Source of the DNA: Tetrahymena thermophila SB210
Lineage: Eukaryota > Ciliophora > Oligohymenophorea > Hymenostomatida > Tetrahymenidae
Direction: 5' to 3'
Assembly: GCF_000189635.1 (NCBI RefSeq)
Contig: NW_002476178.1
Location: 372,001 to 436,000, forward strand
Length of the DNA: 64,000 bases
A program made the position numbers and the translations under genes. The notes below the pieces were generated by a model. It was not told the origin of the DNA. It saw nothing but the letters and a program-made list of their open reading frames with translations, and did not search any database. The first letter of the stretch is position 1. The number at the start of each line of letters is the position of its first letter. Of the stretch, positions 13,985-24,200 are shown one piece after another.

Positions 13985-14452
13985 TCATTACATCAATTTT
14001 TATTTAAGATTGTAGTAGTTTTTAAAGCAAGATTCAAAAAATAACTAGAATTTAGGGAAATCAATATTTGTGTAGTTGAGTGAAACAACTCTAGAACAAA
14101 CAGTCTGAAATTCTGATAATAAAAAACTGATTATACCTCCACCAAAAGCTGGTAAACTAAATATTTTTAAGACATCTTTTCCAGTAAAACTTTTTTCATT
14201 AAAAACGCAAAAGGTCAAGGTTCCTAAAAAAGCTCCAAACATTGATCCATATTTTACGAATTAAAGCTTTTATTATTTTATGCGATTTTTTGTTTACAGA
14301 ACAAAAATTTCGAGTTCGAGCATATTTGAAAATTTAACTTATTTATTAGTATTTTCATATCTTACATTGTTTTTCTAAAGCCAATCATTACACTTATCCA
14401 AACATTCTTTTTCTTAGATAAATATTTAATCCATATAGTGAAAATTATCCAT
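13985..14452 (-). CDS. Small putative membrane protein, copy 2 of a tandem family (155 residues)
   Basis: Single exon, ATG at 14452, TGA at 13985-13987, TAA/TAG read as Gln. Residues about 20-35 carry the family motif CNDWLQKNNVRY. Two hydrophobic segments follow, around MFGAFLGTLTFCVF (residues 71-84) and FSLPAFGGGIISFLL (about 97-112), with a GGG in the second, so a short membrane hairpin is plausible. The tail LNYTNIDFPKF then FFESCF is shared with the other two copies. Preservation of frame and of motifs between diverged neighbours supports a real gene. I do not recognise the family. This is the best preserved copy and probably closest to the ancestral form. Confidence 0.68.
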
Positions 14453-15403
14453 CTTTACTTTCTTAATGGTGTTTTTTAAGCAAATTAATAATTAATAAAT
14501 TATTATTATAAATAATACTTATTTAGAATTTGATCTATCAAATATAGACATACTCCTAATCAATACTAATCAAATAGAGAGGCAAACTCTAAATTTTCAA
14601 AAAATAAAATACTTTTTTTCTACTTCAAATTATAAATTTAATAATTAATTTATTTTAAATATTTATATTAGAAATATAATTTTAAAAGTATCTAATCAAT
14701 TTTAGTAGATTAGTTTATCTTTATTTTATAATTAAAATATTATCAAAAAATAAAACGCAAATAAAATTAATTATGCAAAAAAATTATTAAAAAAGTATAT
14801 TTTCAAAATCTTTATATATTAATTAAAAACTGTTTGTTATTCATTGAAAAGTGTAAAAATAAATTATTCCAAAACCTCTATCTACTTTAAAAAAATGAAT
14901 GCTAATTAAATTAAATATTAATATAAGAGTAAATAAGGTAAGTATTAAATAATTTCGCATATAATATTTCCACAAATCTTTTACAAAGATGAATAAAGAA
15001 AATTCAATATTAAAGAGATATCCATATTTAGTAAACGAATAAAAGAAAGGAGATTAGTATTAAGTTCGTTTTCAAATGTAAAAAAATGAAATATTTAATT
15101 AAAAAAAGTAATAATTTATATAAATTATCCCTTTCATTAAATAAATTCTTTTTCATTTAATTGATATTTTATCAGTTTTTAATTATGTCTTTAAATTACA
15201 AATAATAGTTACATAAAATATATTTATGAGCAATCTTTTAAATACTATTTAGTTATTTTTATACTTGCTTTAAATTTAGCTTGATTTAGCAATGATTGAT
15301 ATTAATTTTATTTATATTAAAGGTAAATATTTTATATAGATTATAAATAGCAATAAATATTTAATTCAATTATTCAAAAGTATTGATGGTATATAAAATT
15401 GAA

Positions 15404-15844
15404 TCATTACTCTAAAATTTTTGTTAACTTGTAAAGATCTTGTGAATGTTATTTAAAATATAACTAGAATTAAGAGAAATCAATATTTGTGTCTTTGTCT
15501 TAAACAATCTTAGACAAAATTCCTGAAAATGTATAACAGCTTGCACCTCCACCAATAGCAGATAAAGCAAAAGCATTAAATAGATATTTTCCACTAAAAT
15601 TTTCTTCTTAATTTTTGTAAAAACAAAAGGCTGCTAAAATAACTCCAAATAATGTTCCATACTTTAAGCACGAACGCTTAAAATTATTATCACGATTTAT
15701 TTACTATTGAACAAAAATTTCAACTTAGCGTAAAGATGTAAATTAAACTAATTGATTAGTATCAATATATCTTACATTCTATATCTAAAACCAATTGTTA
15801 CATCTTTTCAAGCATTCTTATTCTAAAATAGGTATCTATTCCAT
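15404..15844 (-). CDS. Small putative membrane protein, copy 3 of a tandem family (146 residues)
   Basis: Open frame aligned over its whole length with the gene at 13985: CNNWFQIQNVRY, YGTLFGVILAAFCFY, LSAIGGGASCYTFSG, then TNIDFSQF. The codon corresponding to the ancestral start (15860-15862) is AAG instead of ATG, so translation must begin six codons later at 15844. The two hydrophobic segments and the GGG are kept. No in-frame TGA interrupts it. Function unknown; a membrane hairpin is inferred from hydrophobicity. Confidence 0.62.
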
Positions 15845-16369
15845 ATTGTAAAAATTATCCTTTCTAACTATCTTAATCTAGTGGATGATGTTTTTTAACC
15901 AAATAAATATTTGATTAATTATTTATCAAATAATACTTATTTACAATTAATTTAATTTATCAAATATAAAGACAAAATTTTATAATCAATAGAGAAGCAA
16001 AAATTTCGAAAATCATTTAACAGTAAACAAAAAATGCTTAATTAATTAATTTAAATGTTAAAACCCAAAATTAATTTTCAAAAAAATTGAAAAATTATTT
16101 TCTTCTTGAAATTAAAAATTTAATAATTAATTTTAAAACATTTTAATTTGAAATATTATTTTTAATAAATTATAAGAATCTAATCGATTTATTTTACAAT
16201 ATTAATTTATCTTTATTTAATAAATATTAAATTAAAAAAAATAAAAGGCAAATGAAATAATGTATCATAAATATGTATCAAAAAAGTACTTAATTCAAAA
16301 TCTTTATACGGTAAAGGTTCATATATTAAGGCCGGTTTTTTAAAAATTTTTAATATGGTTCAATTGTAG

Positions 16370-16765
16370 AGTGCTTAAATTAGAGTACAGTCTTAAATTA
16401 GAATCGGCTTAAGATAGAGTATTTACGGTATATAAAAAAAGGTTTATTATTTAATCAATAATTAATTATTTTACTTTTTAAATTAATTAACTATAGGCAC
16501 TTATTCTTTCAAGGCAGAATCAAAACCTTTATCAAATGTCTATTACCTAACACTCCTCCATATTGTTTAAATTTCTATTTAGTTGCTTTTCAGTTTAGGA
16601 TTTTTTTTTTTTTAAATTGTGTTCTTTAAGCAATTTTAACATCACTTTAGATCTATATTTAGGGTAATTATAGTTTTATAGGTTTGTTTTTTTAGTTTAG
16701 AAAGCTATTTTAGCAAACTGTATTAATTAGTTCAGTTTTACATATTGAGATGTATTTTACAGTAT
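16370..16765 (-). pseudogene. Continuation of the inserted element's coding region (frameshifted)
   Basis: About 131 codons open between two TGAs, in a different frame from the ORF at 16890-17348 and downstream of it. Composition is protein-like and basic at the start (YRSKVMLKLLKEHNLKKKNP, then IWRSVRQQTFDKGFDSALKE) and turns AT-rich toward the end. No good ATG lies at its 5' end. It is read here as the broken C-terminal half of the same element protein. Confidence 0.4.
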
Positions 16766-16889
16766 TCATGTATTCTTTAAAAAGAATAAATCTTGATTTA
16801 TTATAAAAAGCTGTTGCAGTTCAAGTATTGCATTATTTTTTTTTTTCACAAATATAAAGAACATAAATTTTTTCTATTAATTACTATAT

Positions 16890-17348
16890 TCATTTTTAAT
16901 AATATTCACACAATTTTTTTAATTTTTCTATTGATTCCAATGCTCTCTTTACTCCTTCTTCTATCATTTTTTATCTTGTGGTTCTTATATAATAATATCG
17001 ACTGCTTTAGTTTTTACAGATAAAATTAAAGTATTTATCTATTTTTAGTTTTTTTATTAAGTTTTTTGGTTTTATCTACCAAAACTCTGCTGGACCTATT
17101 TCTTTGTGGAAGATTTTCTCTAACATTTCTTTCATAATTATTTCTCCTAGTGAGCTCTCTCTTCCCTTTTTTCCTCTCTGCATGTTAGTCCATTTGCTTA
17201 TGGTTGCTTACGGTACACCCCATCCTTCCATACATTATTTCCATTCTCTTATATATGGGTCGTTTCTTATCTTTTCCAATTCTTCTTTTATTTCTAGTCT
17301 CTTTGCTATAGGAACTTTAGCCCATGATTTGACTTTAATCGTTTCCAT
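16890..17348 (-). CDS. Putative DNA-binding (helix-turn-helix-like) protein of an inserted element, 152 residues
   Basis: ATG at 17348, TGA at 16890-16892, with TAA/TAG as Gln. The protein is basic. The stretch WGVPQATISKW near residues 54-64 has the shape of the second half of a helix-turn-helix as found in transposases and phage-like regulators. A Lys/Glu-rich helical C-terminus follows. Base composition is distinctly richer in G+C than the neighbourhood, which fits foreign or mobile origin. It may be only the first part of a longer protein whose continuation is the open frame at 16370-16765, shifted by a frame and separated by about 120 bp. The family is not recognised. Confidence 0.5.
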
Positions 17349-17820
17349 AAGGTTTATTTCTATCTCCTTCTTATTTACTTTAACTTTATAAACGTTTAAT
17401 ATAAGTATATTTTTTCATTTTAATGGTTGGGGAATAACTGAATTTAGATAAGTATTCTGTGTCTGAAATATTTGACATTAATTCCAATAAATATAAACAT
17501 AGATTTCCTAATCAATAGAGACCTAAATTTTCAAAAAAATAAAATACTTTTTATCTACTTCAAATTATAAATTTAATAATTAATTTATTTTAAATATTTA
17601 TATTAGAAATATTATTTTAAAAGTATTTAATCAATATTAGCAGATTAATTTATCTTTACTTTATAATTATTAAATCATAAAAAAATAAAAGGCAACTAAA
17701 ATTATTCAAAAAAATTATTAAAAAAGTATTTATTTTTTCAAAATCTTTTTATATTAATTAAAAACTGTTTTTCATTAAAAAGTGTTAAAATAAACTATTC
17801 CAAAACATCTATTCAAATTA

Positions 17821-18376
17821 GATTTAAACAAATTTTATTAAATTCTAAAAATTTATAAAATAAGATTATTAAAGCAAACATATCTTATTATAAAATAAAT
17901 ATTTATTAAATAATTATTTATAACTTAAAATACCCTATAAAATAAAATTGTTTTAGAATAATAATTAAAATTTAAATACTTTTTAGATATTCAAAATAAG
18001 GAAATTAAATCTAAATGAAATTACTTAAGAAAGATCTAATAAATATGCTAAAAATAAATAAATATGTAGAACAAATAAACACAAAAAATTAAAGAGATGA
18101 AGAGTGTAAGATAAAAATTTAAATGTTTTAGATTTAATTAAAATGAGTTAGTAATCTTTTGCTATCAAAATTAATAAATATAATAATTAATTTCATTTGG
18201 TTATAACTTGGTAACGTAATAGTATGAGTTAGATATTAAAAAATATTTGATTTATTCCTATGTCTTTGGTTATCGCTTTATAAAAAGAAAGTAATTCAAA
18301 AACCAAAATCTTAATCAAAATTACATAAATATATATATAATTAATAAGTAAATTCGAGTTTTATCATTCATAAACG
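17821..18376. other. Upstream region of the gene at 18377
   Basis: AT-rich non-coding sequence of about 0.55 kb between the local tandem array and the start codon at 18377. It presumably contains the promoter and 5' UTR. No motif is recognised. Confidence 0.4.
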
Positions 18377-20323
18377 ATGGCTTAAAATTAAAATAGTGAT
18401 TCATTTGAATAAGAAAGTGATTTTGAGGATTTTATAAAAACAAATAAAAACTTTTAATCTTATTTAAGTGATCTTCCTGCTTCCAAAAATATGACTTAAA
18501 GCCATTCTCTAGAAAAATAAATTCCAAATAATAGATTCATTAGAGGCAACAAAGTTGTAGTAGTATCAAATGTACAAAATTCTTATCAAAAAACAATTTT
18601 TTAAAAGAATTTTAATTATTAGGGATATAGAAGAGAAAGAGATCTTTAAAAGTTTTAAATTCACAAATAGAATGATTAGTATCTTTAGGAAAAGGGTATC
18701 TCAGAATTAGAAACACAAACTTCTTCTGTAAATATTACACCTAAGTAGTAAATCAATAAAATAGCTTAAAAAATCTTCAGAAAAGGTTTTTAGACATTTC
18801 TATAACCTAAAGAAATACCTTTTAGCATAAATTAGAGTTAATAGTAATAAAATCTTTACTATGTTGGTGGCTTGAATAATTTTGTATAATCTCCTAGACA
18901 GTTTTAAGCGATTCAATCTGAAAGCAAGGCATAATAATAATTGTAATAATAAAAACAAATTTTGTAAAACAATAACTCAAAAATGAAAATCAAAGATAAA
19001 TAAAATCTGTAATCTTAGGATCAATTATGTAATATTTCTCACTTTAAAATTATAAAACGGGAATAAAGTCATCCTGACCTTGCAATAATCTCCAGGAAAA
19101 ATAGTAGAATGTATTTTGAAAAAGATTTCAATAGCTTGTAGTAATAAACTGAAAGCTCAGAATAGTATAATTAATTTTTGACCAAATCTTAATGCGATGT
19201 ATCAAATTAATTAAATTAATAACCACTTACTTCATCAAGTCTATTATCTTTGTGTAAGTTTTATTAGCGTTAAAATTGTAATTTAACTTTTTGCTTTATT
19301 ATATAAAATTCAATAGAAAATTTGAGTAACATTTAAACTCCAGTGTTTAAAATGAATGTGAATCCAGTGACTTAATAAATTGAAATACAAGGTTAGAAGT
19401 ACTTGAAAAAAGGCTAATCTAAAGAAAACAAATTAATTCAAAATGAAAACTTGGTCATGAAAAATGAAATTTTAGCATCAAAATTATCTTCTTTGTAGAA
19501 TTTAAAAGATAAAACAAATATTAACAAAATAAATATAGTAAAAATAATTTAAAAATAAAATAAATAACTATAAAAAAGAAATTAGTTGTAAAAACAATAA
19601 TAAATTTAAGATTAAAATAAGGTAAATATCCTTTAAGAAAAAGAATAAGAAGAAAATTCAAAAAAATACTTTGAAATAATACAAAAATAATTTTTAGATA
19701 TCGAAACGTTTTAGAATGATTAAAATACTTAAACATCTCTTAATGAAGAGATAAGATTGAATGATTGTGAATAAGAAAATGAAATACCAAACTTTTTAAG
19801 CTTAAACTCCTTAAAAAGCAATATTTGCAATTAATAAGATAAAGTAAATTCATTAAAATTCCTATCAAAGAATGAAATTTCTAGTCAATTAATTAAAACA
19901 AGCAATGAAGATTAATTATCTAGTTTTAATTAAATACCTCATTCACTTAACTAAATAAGCGAAACTTGTAATTAGTATATTGACTAATCGCTAAATAGTT
20001 TATAAATGAGTTATTTATAAAAAAGAACTAGTTTTAATGAGAGTTCTTAATAAAGCTAAACTCCAAGAACTAGATCTAGTTTTGATCATATTAGACAAAT
20101 AAAAAAATAAAGTGATAACAGGCCTTCAGAAAAATTTACATTAATGCTTCAAATTAGCAAGTAGAATGTTTAACAAAATATCCACTAAAAATTTGATTTA
20201 TATAAAAACAAATAGAAAAATTTACTTTTGGAAAAATACAATTTCGATACTTACAGATTTAAACAAATACAAACAAAAATTAAACAAACTCAGAGTCGTT
20301 TATATAACAATAACTTAATTTGA
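18377..20323 (+). CDS. Intronless Q-rich protein of unknown function, 648 residues
   Basis: 649 codons open from ATG 18377 to TGA 20321-20323, with a large number of TAA/TAG Gln codons. The protein is hydrophilic, rich in Gln, Asn, Ser and Lys. It has a Q cluster near residue 190-200 and a long Lys/Gln/Glu region around residues 380-450 that could form a coiled coil. A short stretch LLSLCKFYQRQNCNLTFCF near residue 300 is the only hydrophobic, cysteine-bearing part. Near the C-terminus TPRTRSSFDHIRQIKKQ looks like a basophilic kinase target, which is inference. There is no signal peptide or recognised domain. It converges with the gene ending at 21215. Confidence 0.78.
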
Positions 20324-21214
20324 AATTAAATTCTAAGTCAACATTAATAAATTTCATTATCTATATAAAATTAAAGAAAATAAATATAATTTTATTTTTC
20401 ATTCACTAAATTCCTTTAAATAATTTCTTGTTAGTAATTAATTTAAATTAATAAAAAGTAGGTCTAAAACAATTAAATTAATAATTAGATAAATAGTTTT
20501 AATGATTTTATATTGAAAAAAATATCTAAAAATATCTAGAAAAAAAATCAAAAATTATTTTCATAGAATATCTCAATTGGGTTAAAATCTGAGAAGTTAA
20601 TAGTATACTCCATCCTATTTATTTATTCCTAACTAATTTTTTTACTGAAATTATAATGTTTTGCTATGTTTAAATTAATTATCACATAATAAAGTTAATT
20701 TTAAATGTTAATTATCAAATAATTTTTATTAATTAATAAAAATTAAATTTAAAAATGTATAAAAAATACTCAATCATTTGTTGAAATGCTTATTTTTTTA
20801 TTTTGACTTTATACTCAAAATTTATAATTAAAATATATTATTTAACAAATTTAATTAAATACAAAAAAAATAAGATATAAATTTGAATAACATATTTGAA
20901 GAATTACTGTATTCTAAGTGAGAAAAATAACTTTCAAATTTAACTTTTATTTGAATTATCATCGTTTTAAATTTAAAGGTTTTTATCACTTTTTTGTTTA
21001 TTTTTTAAAAGCTGAATACAGGTAATTTTATTATATTTGGATGAGTGTTGTAACTACTTTTTAGTCTTCCCATGATAATTTAACTAACACTTTTTTAATA
21101 GACTTCCATGTCACTTGTATTACTTGATAATTCTGAAATTGATTTTTAATAAAAGTTTTTATTCTTTGCTTATTAGTTTACTTAGATAGATAAATCATCT
21201 TATGATAGGTTTTT
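20324..21214. other. Convergent intergenic region holding the lost tail of gene A
   Basis: The stretch from about 20930 to 21214 aligns with the coding tails of paralogues B-D but lies beyond gene A's TGA. Reading on in A's frame stays open for roughly 60 codons. A one-base loss in the T run near 21000-21006 (six T, against seven in B) then shifts it. The left block boundary of the large duplication is at about 20852. The rest is AT-rich, without features. Confidence 0.55.
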
Positions 21215-24200
21215 TCAACGTTTTGAGTTTTCTAATTCAATTAAATTACTTATTTAGTCTTGTGTTTAATTTTTTACTCTTTTTTTACATAATTTTCGAT
21301 TTATCGTTTTTAACAAGAATGGTATGTTTAAAATAAGCTTTATTACTAGAATTATAGGACTCAAAAATAAAATAAAAAATATACAAATTGTCATAGCAAT
21401 ATTGTATTTATCAATTATTTCTATATCTGTTTGACTGATATTGTTTTGTAGAAGCTAATTAATTTAAAAACTGAGCAATAGTATTAAAATAAGAGCTATC
21501 ATCCACAGTATTGAATCAACAATTTACTTAATATTATTTAATTTATCTTTTTGAGGTCTAAAAACAATTCTAAGGACTAACATTAAAGTTTCGATGAAAA
21601 GCCAAAAGCCTACTTAGAAATAAAATTAGTTATAAAATATTGCAAGGAATGCTGGTATCATTATGTTTGATAATATTAGAGTTACGAATTTGAAATTTCT
21701 TCTAAAATATGTAGATTTGATATAATCCTCTAAAAATTACTTATGAACCATTTACTAAAATTCTTCATTTGTATTTATTTCTTAAGCAAAATTCAATCTA
21801 TTTTTCTTAGAATTAATTATTTTATAGGTTAAGTAGAAAGCTATTATAATATAAGCAAATATAATCACTAAAAATATAATTTAAAATATCTGATTTTTTG
21901 TTTATAACCCATATAAATAAAATGACATAATCTGAAGAATTATTGAGAAAGACAAAACTATATTGATTGTCTCATGGAGCATAACTGTCAAAATACTTAT
22001 AATTGTTTTATAATAGTAATAAATCCTCTCTTTAGTTGTTACAATCTAGGTGTAAAATGAAGATTCTTTAGAACTACTTTTCAAAAGATTGCCATATTAG
22101 TTCTCTTTTCTGAAAAAGCTTATTAAAAGTATTGGCAAAACTAAAATCCATATTGCTAAAATAGAAATAATTGGTCCTCCACCATTTTGAACAACACTAC
22201 TAGTTACTTTTTCAGCTTAAAATTTGTTAGGTATATAATCTTGAAATTACAGTAATCTATTATTTTTATATTACTATTCTGTAAAGGCTATACCATTCGT
22301 CGTTTAGTTTATAATTTAATTTTGATCTTCTTAAATAAAATAAGAAAATAAATTTATTTTTTTGAATAAAATTAGAGGACTAGTTCCACTCAGAGTCTTG
22401 AAAAAGGTATAAATTAGTTGTGGATACACAATGTCTAAAAATAATAAAAAATAAAGCTTTTGCACTGACATAAACTACTAAACCGCTCCACCATTAGGAG
22501 AAGCTATGGAAAAAATTAGTGAACTTGCTGTTGAAGAGCCAATTGAAATATATGTAGCAGATTAAGTTGTTTATTTTAAAGTTTCTATTGTTTTTTAAGA
22601 TATATTTGTAGGAAGGGTTTCTTTGGAGCATTAATTATTTGCTAAGTAATATGAAGTATAGCAAGATAAGCAGTAGCTGCTATAATCTTTACAAGTTTTA
22701 CAATTAGATGAGCATTGCTAACACATTTAATTAGTTATATCAAAATAGTATCCATCAGTACAATAACAAGTATTTTTACTTTTATCTAAACTCAATCCTG
22801 GTGAATCCCTACACGACAAACAATAATTAGGATCATTACTACATGTTTAACAAATATTAGAGCAATTTTTACAGTTTCTTTAATCTTAACTTAAATGAAA
22901 TCCGCTTGAGCATTCGCACATATTATTAAAAATCTGCATAGATGTAGAATTTTTGCAAGAAGTACAAAAGTTACTGCTAGTGCATGCTGAGCAAAGAGGA
23001 GGGCAAGGTAAGCAATCATTTGAAGAAATATCAAAATAGTATCCATCTTTACATTCACAAATTTGATTAATTAATTACATTGATGAAGAATTTTTACAAG
23101 AAGTGCATTAAGTACTACTGTTACATTCAGAACAAAGAGAAGGACAAGCTTAGCATTCTTAAGAGCTTGAGTCTAAATAATATCCTGCTTTACAAGAGCA
23201 TGAATTATTAACTAGTTGCCATTCAGTAGTGTTTTTACAAGATGTACAATATGAACTAGAATTTTGGCATTTTAAACAAGGAAAATTACAAGATTTACAA
23301 TCATTTGAAGAAATATCTAAATAATATCCATCTTTACATTCACAAATTTGATTAATTAATTGCATTGATGAAGAATTTTTACAAGATGTACATTAAGTAC
23401 TACTGTCACATTTAGAACAAAGAGAAGGACAAACTTAGCATTCTTAAGAACTTGAGTCTAAATAATATCCTTCTTTACAAGAGCATGTATTATTTAATAG
23501 CTACCATGTAGCTGTGTTTTTACAAGATGTACAGCTTGTACTTGAATTTTAGCATTTTATACAAGGAAAATTACAATTTTGACAATCATTTGAACTTGAA
23601 TCAAAGTAAAATTGATCTTTGCATTCGCATTTGTTATCAGATGTTAAATTCCATGAAGTATTATTTTTACAACTTTAGCATTAAAATCCATCTAAAGGGT
23701 TGCATGTCAAACAATAATCATTAGTGCAACTACAAATTTTATTTTAGTTTTCTATATAATTTAATGTACATAAACATGTTCCATTTGCTGCATTTAAGGT
23801 TCTAGGTCCTAAATATTGATTACATGATAGACAAAAGTTATTTGTATTTTAACATGTTTAGCAACTATAATCACATTACTAGCACTAGCCTGATACTAAA
23901 AAATAACCATCTTAACATGATTAACAATTGTTATCATTTGGTCCATTGCAAGTTTTACAAGAAGAATGACATATTAAACAAATTTAACTGACTCCATCAT
24001 CATAAAAGCCAGGATTACATAGACATTTATTATTTATGTCTAAACTAGCTCTGTTACTATTAGATGGACAAGAAGTACAAATAGAAGATCCTAATAAACA
24101 TTTGCAGTAATAAGGGCAAGGCGTAGTGCTAGAAGTGACAGTCCATACTATTTTAAACAATAAATTAAATAAAAATTGTTTTACTTTTCAAATAACATTA

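Larger units (their letters stand above)
16305..17480. mobile_element. Inserted ~1.2 kb block with mobile-element-like ORFs
   Basis: The block lies between flank sequences that match the tandem array on both sides. On the left, similarity stops right after CAAAATCTTTATA at about 16304. On the right it resumes at about 17484. It is less AT-rich than its surroundings around 17100-17350, and its coding is on the minus strand. No clear terminal inverted repeats or target duplication were found. An imperfect inverted repeat (TTAAGGCCGG near 16328 against CGGCTTAA near 16405) sits at its left end. The transposon class is not determined. Confidence 0.45.
12200..17820. repeat. Local tandem duplication, three gene-bearing units plus one partial flank copy
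   Basis: Unit starts, measured at the ancestral ATG, lie at 12695, 14452 and 15862, so units are about 1.4-1.8 kb. The 5' flanks also align: 14590-14890 matches 17500-17820 closely over about 300 bp, and matches 15960-16300 more weakly. The fourth flank copy (17500-17820) has no gene attached and is separated from copy 3 by the insert at about 16305-17480. Confidence 0.65.

Noticed and set aside
14300..14320. GAGTTCGAGCA as a tRNA T-loop
   Set aside because: No cloverleaf can be drawn around it and it lies inside the coding region of the small gene at 13985-14452.
16303..16437. Terminal repeats TATACGGTAAA and TTTACGGTATA as element ends
   Set aside because: They are not true reverse complements (ACGG versus ACCG) and are only about 120 bp apart.
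16793..17391. Two plus-strand hydrophobic ORFs at 16793 and 17104
   Set aside because: They are antisense to the better-supported minus-strand element ORF and owe their hydrophobicity to the T-rich complement.
23159..23365. 68-residue cysteine-rich minus-strand ORF as a separate gene
   Set aside because: It is only the part of gene A exon 9 between two TAA/TAG codons, which encode Gln here.
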